Assembly: GCF_017948455.1 (NCBI RefSeq)
Contig: NZ_JAFFSU010000011.1
Coordinates: 62,001-126,000 of the forward strand
Length of the DNA stretch: 64,000 nt
Reading direction: 5' to 3'
DNA from: Streptomyces sp. GESEQ-4
Lineage (GTDB): Bacteria > Actinomycetota > Actinomycetes > Streptomycetales > Streptomycetaceae
This document shows positions 24,380 to 32,705 of the stretch, in pieces. A model generated the notes under the pieces. The model did no database searches, was not told the DNA's origin, and saw only the letters and a program-made list of their open reading frames with translations. Positions within the stretch are counted from its first letter, which is position 1. Each line of letters starts with the position of its first letter. A program made the position numbers and the translations under genes.

Positions 24380-25717
24380 TCAGGCGCGGAGGGCATCGAC
24401 TGCCCGCGCGAGAGCCTGCGGCACATCGGGTACGAGGACGTGCGCCCCGTCTCGTACGACGTGCCGCCCGCCGACGATCGTGTGCCGTACGTCCGCTGCC
24501 GTCGCGGCGAATACGGCTGTCTCGGCGCCGAGCCTGGGCAGCGGCCCCGCCGTTCTGACCGAGTCGAGGGCGATCGTCGTGAGGTCGGCGAGAGCGCCCG
24601 TCTCGATGGTGCCCGCGTCGCCCCAGCCGAGGGCCGCGTGACCGTCGGCGGAGGCGGCGCGCAGCAGGGCGGCGGCCGTCCAGTGACCGCGGGTGCGGGT
24701 GCGCAGCCGCTCGTTCAGTTCCATCGCGCGTGCCTCTTCGAGCAGGTCGATGACGGCATGGCTGTCGGAGCCGAGGCAGAGCGGGGACCCGGCTTTCTGC
24801 AGGGCGGCGGCGGGCCCGATGCCGTCGGCCAGGTCCCGCTCGGTGGTCGGGCACATGCAGGTGCCGGTGGTGCCGGCGCCCAGGAGCCGGATGTCCTCGT
24901 CGGTGAGGTGGGTGTTGTGCACGCCGGTGGTGCGCGGCCCGAGGACCCCGTGCTCGGCGAGGAGCTGGGTGGGTGTGCACCCATGGGCCTGACGGCAGGC
25001 GTCGTTCTCGGCAGTCTGCTCGGACAGGTGCACATGGAGCGGGGCCCGCCGCTCCTGAGCCCACCGCGCCACGGTCGCCAACTGGTCGGCGGGCACGGCC
25101 CGTACGGAGTGAATCGCCGCACCGATCCGCGCGTGATCCCGCTCCTTGAGAACTGAACAGCGTTCTGCCCAGGCGTCCGCGCCGCCGTCGGAGAAGCGGA
25201 GCTGGTGGGTGCTGGGGGGCTGTCCGAAGCCGGAGGAGAAGTAGGCGGTGTCGAGGAGGGTGATCCGGATACCGGCGTCGGCGGCTGCCGCGATGAGGGC
25301 TTCGCCCATGGCGTTGGGGTCGGCGTAGGGGGTGCCGCCGGGAGCGTGGTGGACGTAGTGGAACTCACCGACGGACGTGATGCCGGCGAGTGCCATCTCC
25401 GCATACACGGCACGGGCCAGTGCGTGGTAGCTGTCCGGGGTCAGCCGGTCGGCGAACGAGTACATGACCTCGCGCCAGGTCCAGAAGGTGCCGGAGCCGA
25501 CCTGGACGGTGCCGCGCAGGGCACGGTGGAAGGCGTGACTGTGGGCGTTGGCGAGCCCGGGGAGGGTGAGTCCGCGGAGGATGTCGGCGCCGGGGGGCGG
25601 GGTGTCGACGCCCTGGCGGACGGCGGTGATCCGCCCGTCATTCATGTCGATCGCGACGCCGGGCTCGACGTGGGTGTCGAGCCAGGCGTGCTCCAGCCAG
25701 TAGGTCTTCGGTGTCAC
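24380..25717 (-). CDS. hutF: Formimidoylglutamate deiminase HutF
   Basis: A 445-residue amidohydrolase converting N-formimino-L-glutamate to N-formyl-L-glutamate and ammonia. It shows LANAHSHAFHRALRG (metal ligands, near residue 57), PLHVHLSEQTAEN, GVHNTHLTDED, CMCPTTERDLADG and CLGSDSHAVIDLLEE, as in HutF. It overlaps the M20 gene before it by four bases. Its presence shows that the pathway runs through formylglutamate, so a deformylase (HutG function) is needed; the coupled M20 gene is the obvious candidate. Confidence 0.93.
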   Translation of the reverse strand: MTPKTYWLEHAWLDTHVEPGVAIDMNDGRITAVRQGVDTPPPGADILRGLTLPGLANAHSHAFHRALRGTVQVGSGTFWTWREVMYSFADRLTPDSYHALARAVYAEMALAGITSVGEFHYVHHAPGGTPYADPNAMGEALIAAAADAGIRITLLDTAYFSSGFGQPPSTHQLRFSDGGADAWAERCSVLKERDHARIGAAIHSVRAVPADQLATVARWAQERRAPLHVHLSEQTAENDACRQAHGCTPTQLLAEHGVLGPRTTGVHNTHLTDEDIRLLGAGTTGTCMCPTTERDLADGIGPAAALQKAGSPLCLGSDSHAVIDLLEEARAMELNERLRTRTRGHWTAAALLRAASADGHAALGWGDAGTIETGALADLTTIALDSVRTAGPLPRLGAETAVFAATAADVRHTIVGGRHVVRDGAHVLVPDVPQALARAVDALRA

Positions 25718-27165
25718 CTGCGGGCCAGCCCTTCCAGTACGTCGGCGAGTGCGGTCACCCCGGCCACGCAGTCGTCCTCGGCCGCGAACTCGGCCGGGGA
25801 GTGCGAGACGCCCGTGGGGTTGCGCACGAACAGCATGGCGGTCGGGATGGTCCCGGAGAGGATCCCGGCGTCGTGTCCGGCCCCGGTACCCAGCACGGGC
25901 ACCTTCAAGTCGGTGTCCTTGCCGAGGATGCGGCCGAGTTCGTCGCGCAGGGCGTGGTCGAACTCGACGACGGGCGTGAAGGACTCCCGGACGACGTCGA
26001 GGTCGATGCCGTGCGCGTCGGCGTATTCGCGGGCCGCCTTCTCGACGCCGCCGACCACGGCGTCCAGGCTCTCCTGGTCGGCGGCACGGGAGTCGAGCCA
26101 GCCACGCACCAACGAGGGAATCGCGTTCACCCCGTTCGGCTCGACCACGATCTTTCCGAAGGTGGCGACGGCACCGGCGAGTTCAGCCTCCCTGCGGGCG
26201 GCGAGCACGGTCTCGGCGTACGACAGCATGGGGTCACGCCGGTCCACAAGCCGCGTGGTCCCGGCGTGGTTGGCCTCTCCCCGGAAGTCGAACCGCCACC
26301 GGCCGTGCGGCCAGATGGCGCTGGCGATCCCGACCCGATCGCCGCTGAGGTCCAGCGCCCGCCCCTGCTCGACATGCAGCTCGACGAACGCGCCGATACG
26401 AGCGAGCCGTTCGGGGTCCGGCCCGATGGCCTCCGGGTCGTACCCGGCGGCCTCCATGGCCCGCGGCAGCGTCACCCCGTCCCCATCGGTCAGCCGGTGC
26501 GCCTGCTCGACGGTGAGCTGCCCGGCGGCCAGCCGCGACCCGACACAGGCCAGCCCGAACCGCGCGCCCTCCTCATCGCCGAAGTTGACGATGGCGAGAG
26601 GCTTGGTGAACCGGGTGCCACGCCGGCGCAGCTCATCGAGCGCGGCGAACGAGGACACGACCCCGAGCGGCCCGTCAAAGGCCCCACCATCGGGCACGGA
26701 ATCAAGATGCGATCCCGTGACGACGGCGTCCCCCTCAGCCGGATCCCCGAGCCACGCCCACTGATTACCGTTCCGGTCGACCTCATACGTCAACCCACGC
26801 GCCTCAGCCTGCCCCCGGAACCACTCCCGACACTCGCCATCAGCACCGGTCCAGGCGAACCGGCGATACCCGTGGGAGCCGGAATGCCGCCCGATGGGAA
26901 GCAACTCCCGCCACATCTCCTGAAAGGAGCCGGCAGCCGGTACGGGCTGCACAGGCTGCCAGGCAGCCCCGCCAGGCTGCGGGCCGCCGGTCCGGCCAGG
27001 CTCTCCCGCAGCCCCGCCAGGCTGCGAGCCCGCAGCCCCGCCACCAGGCTGTGGGCAGTCGTTCCGCAGGGCGGAACGGGTGGGCACAGCCGGACCCGCA
27101 GTCGGCGACGAGACCTGAGCCCCCGCCGGACGGTTGCCGCGCCGCTCATCTCCCGGAAGGGTCAC
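25714..27165 (-). CDS. M20-family amidohydrolase (allantoate amidohydrolase / N-carbamoylase type) in the hut operon
   Basis: A 483-residue M20 metallopeptidase of the hydantoinase/carbamoylase branch. Metal-site motifs are TGSHLDSVPDGGAFDGPLGV near residue 133 and NFGDEEGARFG near 170, with FVELHVEQG, FRGEANHAGTT, and GTGAGHDAG near the end. Usually annotated allantoate amidohydrolase, here it is translationally coupled between hutU and hutF, so it may hydrolyse N-formyl-L-glutamate. The first 80 residues are an unusual Pro/Gly/Ala extension with QPGG repeats. The GTG start overlapping the hutU stop supports it being translated. A shorter start at Met84 is the alternative. Confidence 0.85.
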   Translation of the reverse strand: MTLPGDERRGNRPAGAQVSSPTAGPAVPTRSALRNDCPQPGGGAAGSQPGGAAGEPGRTGGPQPGGAAWQPVQPVPAAGSFQEMWRELLPIGRHSGSHGYRRFAWTGADGECREWFRGQAEARGLTYEVDRNGNQWAWLGDPAEGDAVVTGSHLDSVPDGGAFDGPLGVVSSFAALDELRRRGTRFTKPLAIVNFGDEEGARFGLACVGSRLAAGQLTVEQAHRLTDGDGVTLPRAMEAAGYDPEAIGPDPERLARIGAFVELHVEQGRALDLSGDRVGIASAIWPHGRWRFDFRGEANHAGTTRLVDRRDPMLSYAETVLAARREAELAGAVATFGKIVVEPNGVNAIPSLVRGWLDSRAADQESLDAVVGGVEKAAREYADAHGIDLDVVRESFTPVVEFDHALRDELGRILGKDTDLKVPVLGTGAGHDAGILSGTIPTAMLFVRNPTGVSHSPAEFAAEDDCVAGVTALADVLEGLARR

Positions 27166-28826
27166 GCGTCGTCACCCTCGCGCATAGGCACCCGCACACC
27201 CCGCTCATCCGCAGCCGACTCCGCGATGTCGTACCCGGCATCCACATGCCGGATGACCCCCATCCCGGGGTCATTCGTCAGCACCCGCCGCAGCTTCTCG
27301 CCGGCGAGCCTCGTGCCGTCGGCGACCGAGACCTGACCGGCGTGGATCGACCGCCCCATACCGACCCCACCGCCATGGTGAATGGACACCCAGGACGCAC
27401 CGGACGCCACGTTCACCATCGCGTTCAGCAGAGGCCAGTCGGCGATCGCGTCGGAGCCGTCCAGCATGGCCTCGGTCTCCCGGTACGGAGACGCCACGGA
27501 CCCGCTGTCGAGGTGATCCCGCCCGATCGCCAGCGGCGCGGCCAGCTCACCGCTCGCCACCATGTCGTTGAACCGCTCACCGGCCTTGTCCCGCTCCCCG
27601 TATCCGAGCCAGCAGATACGCGCGGGCAGCCCCTGGAAGTGGACCCGCTCACCGGCCATCTTGATCCAGCGGTGAAGGGACTCGTTCTCGGGGAAGAGGT
27701 CGAGGATCGCCTTGTCGGTCTTGGCGATGTCGGACGCCTCACCGGACAGCGCGGCCCAGCGGAAGGGGCCCTTGCCCTCGCAGAAGAGGGGGCGGATGTA
27801 GGCGGGGACGAACCCGGGGAAGGCGAACGCCCGCTCGTACCCGGCGAGTTGGGCCTCGCCACGGATCGAGTTGCCGTAGTCGAAGACCTCCGCGCCGGCG
27901 TCCATGAAGCCGACCATGGCCTCGACATGACGAGCCATGGACTCACGCGCACGGGTCGTGAACCCGGCGGGGTCCTTCGCGGCGTAGGACGCCATGTCGT
28001 CGAAGTCGACGCCGAGCGGCAGGTAAGCCAGCGGGTCGTGCGCGGACGTCTGGTCCGTCACGATGTCGATGGGGGCGCTCTCGGCGAGCATGCGCGGCAA
28101 CAGCTCCGCCGCGTTGCCGAGCAGGCCGATGGAGAGCGGACGCCGGGCGTCACGGGCCTCGACGGCGAGCTGGAGGGCGTGCTCCAGGGAGTCGGCGCGT
28201 ACGTCGAGGTACCGGTGCTCGATGCGCCGCTCGATGGCGCGCGGGTCGCAGTCGACGCAGATGGCGACGCCGTCGTTCATGGTCACGGCGAGCGGCTGGG
28301 CGCCGCCCATGCCACCGAGCCCGGCGGTCAGCGTGATCGTCCCCGCCAGCGTCCCGCCGAACTTCTTCGCGGCGACGGCGGCGAAGGTCTCGTAGGTGCC
28401 CTGGAGGATCCCCTGCGTGCCGATGTAGATCCAGGAGCCGGCGGTCATCTGGCCGTACATGGTCAGGCCGAGCTGCTCGAGGCGGCGGAACTCCTCCCAG
28501 TTGGCCCAGTCGCCGACGAGGTTGGAGTTGGCGATGAGGACGCGCGGCGCCCACTCGTGGGTCTGCATGACGCCGACGGGGCGGCCGGACTGGACGAGCA
28601 TCGTCTCGTCCTGTTTGAGGGTCCGCAGCGTGCGGACCATCGCGTCGAAGGAGCGCCAGTCGCGCGCCGCCTTGCCCGTGCCGCCGTAGACGACGAGCTT
28701 GTCGGGGTGCTCGGCGACCTCGGGGTCGAGGTTGTTCTGCAGCATCCGCAGCGCGGCTTCCTGCTGCCATCCCAGGGCACTCAGTTCCGTACCGCGCGGG
28801 GCTCGTACGGGGCGGGGTCCTGACAT
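27162..28826 (-). CDS. hutU: Urocanate hydratase HutU
   Basis: The 554-residue NAD-dependent enzyme hydrates urocanate to imidazolonepropionate. The family's long conserved blocks are all present: WQQEAALRMLQNNLDPEVAE, LVVYGGTGKAAR, GQMTAGSWIYIGTQGILQGT, TAGLGGMGGAQPLAVTMNDG, FDYGNSIR, CEGKGPFRW and VSIHHGGGVGMGRSIHAGQ. The length is normal. AGGAGG lies just before the ATG. It is the first gene of the histidine-utilisation operon. No hutH with a standard active site is in this operon. Confidence 0.97.
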   Translation of the reverse strand: MSGPRPVRAPRGTELSALGWQQEAALRMLQNNLDPEVAEHPDKLVVYGGTGKAARDWRSFDAMVRTLRTLKQDETMLVQSGRPVGVMQTHEWAPRVLIANSNLVGDWANWEEFRRLEQLGLTMYGQMTAGSWIYIGTQGILQGTYETFAAVAAKKFGGTLAGTITLTAGLGGMGGAQPLAVTMNDGVAICVDCDPRAIERRIEHRYLDVRADSLEHALQLAVEARDARRPLSIGLLGNAAELLPRMLAESAPIDIVTDQTSAHDPLAYLPLGVDFDDMASYAAKDPAGFTTRARESMARHVEAMVGFMDAGAEVFDYGNSIRGEAQLAGYERAFAFPGFVPAYIRPLFCEGKGPFRWAALSGEASDIAKTDKAILDLFPENESLHRWIKMAGERVHFQGLPARICWLGYGERDKAGERFNDMVASGELAAPLAIGRDHLDSGSVASPYRETEAMLDGSDAIADWPLLNAMVNVASGASWVSIHHGGGVGMGRSIHAGQVSVADGTRLAGEKLRRVLTNDPGMGVIRHVDAGYDIAESAADERGVRVPMREGDDA

Positions 28827-28878
28827 GGGCTGCCTCCTAGCGGATGTACTGCGGATGTACGCGGACTGTTGCTGTCGT

Positions 28879-28903
28879 TATTCACATCCTGACTTCATGA
28901 ATA
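28879..28903. promoter_or_regulatory. Inverted repeat in the hutU / decarboxylase divergent promoter
   Basis: TATTCA (28879-28884) and TGAATA (28898-28903) form a six-base inverted repeat with a 13-base spacer, in the A/T-rich middle of the 177-base gap between hutU and the divergent decarboxylase-like gene. It could be an operator for either or both genes. The arms are short, so chance is possible. Confidence 0.3.
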
Positions 28904-29003
28904 GAACTAGTCAATACATGGTCGCGTCAGCATGGGTAGGTCACCGATGTTTGGCTGGATACACAGGCTGCTGCACACGGGCAACGACACGACGGGGGAT
29001 GCC

Positions 29004-30383
29004 ATGGACCACCTCACCGACCACCGCGAGAGCGGCCTCGACCGGACCGGCCGCCGCGACGACGCGGTCCGCGCGGCCGTGGAGCAGGGGCTGCTCGGCC
29101 CGGACGCTCCCATCGTCGGGCTTCTCGACGTCACCGGCATCCGGGAGTCGGCGGCCGAGCTGCGGGCCGCGTTCGACGCGGTGGTGGCGCCGGGGACACC
29201 GGTGCTGCACGCCTTCGCGGTGAAGGCGACCCCGCTGGTGCCGGTGCTCCGGCTGCTGCGGGACGAGGGGATCGGCGCGGAAGTCGCGAGCCCGGGTGAG
29301 CTGGCGCTGGCGCGGGCGGCGGGGCTGTCGCCGGACCGGACGGTGCTGGACTCGCCCGCGAAGACCCCGGCCGAGCTGCGCGAGGCGCTGGCGCTGGGGA
29401 TCGCCGTCAACGCGGACAATCCGCAGGAGCTGGACCGTATCGACGGGCTGATGAAGTCCGCGATCAGCCGCTCGCCCCTGGGGATACGAGTGAATCCGCA
29501 GGTCGGCGGGGGTTCCATCGAGGCGACGTCCACGGCGACGGCGACCTCGAAGTTCGGGGTGGCGCTGCGGGACGAGGGGGCGCGGGAGTGGGTCGTACGG
29601 GCGTATGCCGTGCGCCCGTGGCTGACGCGGCTGCATGCGCACACCGGGTCGCAGGGCATTCCACTGTCGCTGATGGCGCGGGGCACGGCGGAGGCGTTCG
29701 CGCTCGCCGAGGAGATCAACCAGCGGATCGGGCGGCCGCAGATCGACACGATCGACATCGGCGGCGGGCTGCCGGTGAACTTCGCCTCGGACGCGACCAC
29801 GCCGACGTACGCGCAGTACGCGCGTGTGCTGCGGGAGGAGGTGCCGGGGCTGTTCGACGGGCGGTACGGGCTGGTGACCGAGTTCGGGCGGTCGTTGCTG
29901 GCCAAGCACGGGACGGTGGTGGCGCGGGTCGAGTACGCCAAGAGCGCGGGCGGGCGGCGGGTGGCGGTCACGCACGCGGGCGTGCAGGTGGCGGCGCGGA
30001 CGGTGTATGTGCCGGGGTCGTGGCCGCTCAGGATCGCGGCATACGACGGGAAGGGGCGGCCCAAGGAGGGGCCCGAGGTGGTGCAGGACGTGGCCGGTCC
30101 GGCGTGCTTCGCGGGTGACCTGCTCGCCGAGGGGCGTGCGCTGCCCCTGCTGGAGCAGGGCGACCATGCGGCGGCGCTGGACACGGGCGCGTACTACTTC
30201 GCGCATCACTACGCGTACAACTCCCTTGCCCGGCCCGGGATTTACGGCTTCGCTCCGGACGGCTCCGGGGGTGTCGCCTTCGCGACGGTGCGGGAGCCAC
30301 AGAGCCTGGACGAGATCGTGGCCGAATCGGGAGGGGCGCACGCGGCTGCTCTCACCACTCTTCGCGCACCCGGGCGCCCTTGA
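29004..30383 (+). CDS. Diaminopimelate decarboxylase-like PLP enzyme (fold type III)
   Basis: A 459-residue group IV (alanine-racemase-fold) decarboxylase-like protein. The PLP lysine is Lys74 in LHAFAVKATPL. Glycine loop DIGGGLPVNF, HTGSQG, and C-terminal CFAGD and YNSLARP match the family, although CFAGD replaces the CESGD usual in LysA. I chose the ATG at 29004 with GGGGGA upstream; earlier in-frame ATGs at 28932 and 28947 lack a good site. Placed beside the hut operon and away from lysine genes, it may act on another diamino or basic amino acid. The substrate is uncertain. Confidence 0.8.
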   Translation: MDHLTDHRESGLDRTGRRDDAVRAAVEQGLLGPDAPIVGLLDVTGIRESAAELRAAFDAVVAPGTPVLHAFAVKATPLVPVLRLLRDEGIGAEVASPGELALARAAGLSPDRTVLDSPAKTPAELREALALGIAVNADNPQELDRIDGLMKSAISRSPLGIRVNPQVGGGSIEATSTATATSKFGVALRDEGAREWVVRAYAVRPWLTRLHAHTGSQGIPLSLMARGTAEAFALAEEINQRIGRPQIDTIDIGGGLPVNFASDATTPTYAQYARVLREEVPGLFDGRYGLVTEFGRSLLAKHGTVVARVEYAKSAGGRRVAVTHAGVQVAARTVYVPGSWPLRIAAYDGKGRPKEGPEVVQDVAGPACFAGDLLAEGRALPLLEQGDHAAALDTGAYYFAHHYAYNSLARPGIYGFAPDGSGGVAFATVREPQSLDEIVAESGGAHAAALTTLRAPGRP

Positions 30384-30552
30384 CGCATCCCGGCGGAACA
30401 GCGGCTCAACGGCCGGGAAAAAGGGGTCAGTTGACCCACCTTAGCCACTCGCCGCATGTTCCACTGGAAAATGCCAGAACCCTCACCCGGCGCTCACACG
30501 GAGCGTAGTTTCGGCGTCACTCAGCCGAACACCAGGCGGGAGGGGAGCCACG

Positions 30553-30945
30553 GTGCCCGGAATCGACGAGTGCTTACGGGAAGCCATGCGACTGCCCGGC
30601 GCCCGGGGCGCCGCCCTGGTCGACTGGACCAGCGGCCTGGCCCTGGGCTCGGTCGGCGAGTCTCCCGGCGGCGACCCGGACACGACCGCCGCGGAGACGG
30701 CGGAGCTGGCCCGGCTGGCCGCCGAACACCGGGCGTTCGCGCCGCGCGACGAGGCCGATGAGGCGGACCTCCCGATCGAGGACCTGATCATCAGCAACCG
30801 GGACAGCTACCACGTGCTGCGGTTCGTGTGGACGTCCTTCGACAGCAGCGTGTTCCTGCATCTGTGGCTGGCCCGCGCGGACGGCAACCTCGCGCTGGCC
30901 CGGATCCGGCTCGGTGAGATGGCCGGACGGCTGGTGCTGGGATGA
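30553..30945 (+). CDS. Roadblock/LC7-like protein with an early TTA codon
   Basis: A 130-residue protein resembling the roadblock protein at 32213-32587 (GARGAALVDWTSGLALGSVG versus GATGVALVDYTSGMALGTLG; LPIEDLIISNRDSYHVLRFV; and matching C-termini). Roadblock/LC7 proteins regulate small GTPases in bacteria, usually as dimers. The GTG start follows GGGAGGGGAG. Codon 8 is TTA (30574-30576), the only in-frame TTA I found in any gene of this window, so its translation should depend on the bldA tRNA. It overlaps the next gene by four bases. Confidence 0.75.
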   Translation: MPGIDECLREAMRLPGARGAALVDWTSGLALGSVGESPGGDPDTTAAETAELARLAAEHRAFAPRDEADEADLPIEDLIISNRDSYHVLRFVWTSFDSSVFLHLWLARADGNLALARIRLGEMAGRLVLG

Positions 30946-31691
30946 CGACCGTGCGGACCTCCCAGGCCACACCGCCGCCCCGGCTGCCGGTACGGGACCG
31001 GACGGCGGCCGACCGGCGTGCGAGGGGCGGCGTGTCGCCGATGCTCAGCCGACTCGCCGACGAGCGCGCCACCGGCGTCCTGCTGCGCGAACGCGGCACG
31101 CTCCACCTCGCCGAGGGCCATGTGGTGCACGCCGAGAGCCCGTCCTCCCCCGGCCTCGACGCGCTGCTCACCCGGCCCGACACCGCCGAGGGCGCCCGAG
31201 AGATCTGCCACCTCCTCGCGCTCTACGACGCCGCGTACTTCGCCCTGTCCCCCAGCAGCACACCGGGCCGCTTCCGTTACGAGGCCGAGCCCTCGCCCGG
31301 CCCCGGCCGCCCGGTCCCGGTGGCCGCCGTGGAACACGAGACGCTCCGCCGGCGCGACCTCCTGCACGCCATCTGGCCCGATCCCTCGACGGACGCCGAT
31401 CCCCTCATCAGGGCCGACCCCGCGGACGCCCCGCCCGTCACCCCCAGGCAGCGGGCGGTCCTGACCCGGGTGGACGGCATCCGGACGGCGACGGACATCG
31501 CACGGGAGCTGGGCCGCCCGGCGTTCCACACGCTGGTGGACATACGGCGGTTGGCGGCGGCGGGGCTGGTGACCGCGACCACCGCACACGGCGCCCGGGC
31601 CTCCGTACCGGCCGAGCCGCTGCCGCCGCCACCGCCCGATCCCGACATCGCCTTGCTGAAGAGAGTCAGGGATGCGCTGGAGGCCCTTTGA
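30942..31691 (+). CDS. PATAN/DUF4388-like protein with C-terminal winged-helix-like region
   Basis: A 249-residue protein. Residues about 30-75 (MLSRLADERATGVLLRERGT then LHLAEGHVVHAESPS) follow the pattern of PATAN/DUF4388 domains, which often accompany roadblock and GTPase systems. Residues 165-215 (PRQRAVLTRVDGIRTATDIA then RELGRPAFHTLVDIRRLAAA) look like a winged helix. It is probably a regulatory adaptor rather than an enzyme. It is coupled by an ATGA overlap to the roadblock gene before it and followed 22 bases later by another. The family assignment comes from pattern only. Confidence 0.65.
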   Translation: MTTVRTSQATPPPRLPVRDRTAADRRARGGVSPMLSRLADERATGVLLRERGTLHLAEGHVVHAESPSSPGLDALLTRPDTAEGAREICHLLALYDAAYFALSPSSTPGRFRYEAEPSPGPGRPVPVAAVEHETLRRRDLLHAIWPDPSTDADPLIRADPADAPPVTPRQRAVLTRVDGIRTATDIARELGRPAFHTLVDIRRLAAAGLVTATTAHGARASVPAEPLPPPPPDPDIALLKRVRDALEAL

Positions 31692-31713
31692 CCGACCGAG
31701 GAGAAGAACCCTG

Positions 31714-32199
31714 ATGGCGGCCGACCCGGCAATACTCGACGAACTCCACCGGCTCACCACCCGCATCCCGCAGCTCACCGGCGCCCTCACCGCCAGTGTC
31801 GACGGCCTGGTCATCGCCGCGGACACCCCCGGCTGCGAACCCGAGAGCGTCGCCGCCCTGACCGCCGCCGCGCTGGGCGTGGCCGTACGGATGACGGACG
31901 TCACCGGCCAGGGCGAGCTGCGCGAACTGCTGGTACGCGGCGTGCAGGGCTATGTGGCGACGTACGCGGCGGGCCGCAGCGCCGTACTGACACTGCTGGC
32001 CCGGGACGACGTGAGCGTCGGCCGCCTCCACCTGGAGGGGCGCCGCGCGGCCACCCGAATCGGAGAGCTCGTCGACGCCCGGCCCAAGACCAGGCCGGCC
32101 CCGGCCAAGGCGGCGAACGGTGCCGCGCCCAAGTCCCCGCCCACCCGCACCAGAACTCCCCGCACCAACCGCACCACACCCACCACCACCGAAAGTTGA
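31714..32199 (+). CDS. Roadblock/LC7 domain protein with basic tail
   Basis: A 161-residue protein. Residues 1-120 are a roadblock/LC7 domain (ILDELHRLTTRIPQLTGALT, ASVDGLVIAAD, VRGVQGYVATYAAGRSAVLT). The last 40 residues are an unusual Lys/Arg/Pro/Thr-rich tail. The ATG at 31714 follows GAGGAGAAG. It is the third gene of the cluster and is followed 13 bases later by another roadblock gene. Confidence 0.82.
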   Translation: MAADPAILDELHRLTTRIPQLTGALTASVDGLVIAADTPGCEPESVAALTAAALGVAVRMTDVTGQGELRELLVRGVQGYVATYAAGRSAVLTLLARDDVSVGRLHLEGRRAATRIGELVDARPKTRPAPAKAANGAAPKSPPTRTRTPRTNRTTPTTTES

Positions 32200-32212
32200 G
32201 AGGAGCCCCGAC

Positions 32213-32587
32213 ATGGCCAACACCGAGACCTCACTCAAAGAGGCCCTGACGTCCATAGAAGGCGCGACCGGAGTCGCGCTCGTCGACTACACCTCCGGCA
32301 TGGCGCTCGGCACGCTGGGCGGCAGCAAGAGCTTCGACCTCGGCGTGGCAGCCGCCGGCAACACCGACGTCGTACGCGCCAAGATGCGCACGATGGAGCA
32401 CCTCGGCCTGAAGGGTCAGCTAGAGGACATCCTCATCACGCTGACCGACCAGTACCACCTGATCCGCCTACTCACCGGCCGCAGCGGCAACGGCCTCTTC
32501 CTCTACCTGGTCCTGGACGCCAAACGCTCCAACCTGGCGATGGCCCGCCACCAGCTGAGGAAGATCGAGCAGGACCTAGAGGTGTAA
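32213..32587 (+). CDS. Roadblock/LC7 domain protein
   Basis: A 124-residue protein consisting of one roadblock/LC7-like domain (SIEGATGVALVDYTSGMALG, LEDILITLTDQYHLIRLLTG, LFLYLVLDAKRSNLAMARHQ). It is the shorter paralogue of the protein at 30553. The start follows GAGAGGAG. It is the last gene of the roadblock/PATAN cluster. No sensor kinase, DUF742 or GTPase gene is adjacent, unlike the usual Streptomyces conservons. Confidence 0.82.
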   Translation: MANTETSLKEALTSIEGATGVALVDYTSGMALGTLGGSKSFDLGVAAAGNTDVVRAKMRTMEHLGLKGQLEDILITLTDQYHLIRLLTGRSGNGLFLYLVLDAKRSNLAMARHQLRKIEQDLEV

Positions 32588-32614
32588 CCCTTCGATGGGG
32601 CGCCGGGTTCGGCA

Positions 32615-32660
32615 GCGCCCCCGAAGGGGCGCGGGGAACTGCGCGACAAGCCACGACGGC
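32615..32660. repeat. Dispersed 40-base intergenic repeat, copy 2
   Basis: Same unit as at 19063: hairpin GCGCCCCCGAAGGGGCGC followed by GGGGAACTGCGCGACAAGCC. It lies between the converging roadblock and membrane-protein genes and probably terminates transcription. Confidence 0.75.
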
Positions 32661-32705
32661 GCCGCAGCGACCCGACGACCCATCGCGGCAGTTCCCAGAG
32701 ACCGC

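Noticed and set aside
24348..25064. N-terminal extension of HutI to 25064
   Set aside because: The frame is open only because it lies opposite hutF. The ATG at 24347 has a ribosome-binding site and begins the conserved protein.
30424..30437. GGGTCA-GT-TGACCC inverted repeat before the roadblock cluster
   Set aside because: It could be an operator or a weak terminator of the preceding gene, but the arms are short and nothing ties it to a regulator, so it is not listed as a feature.
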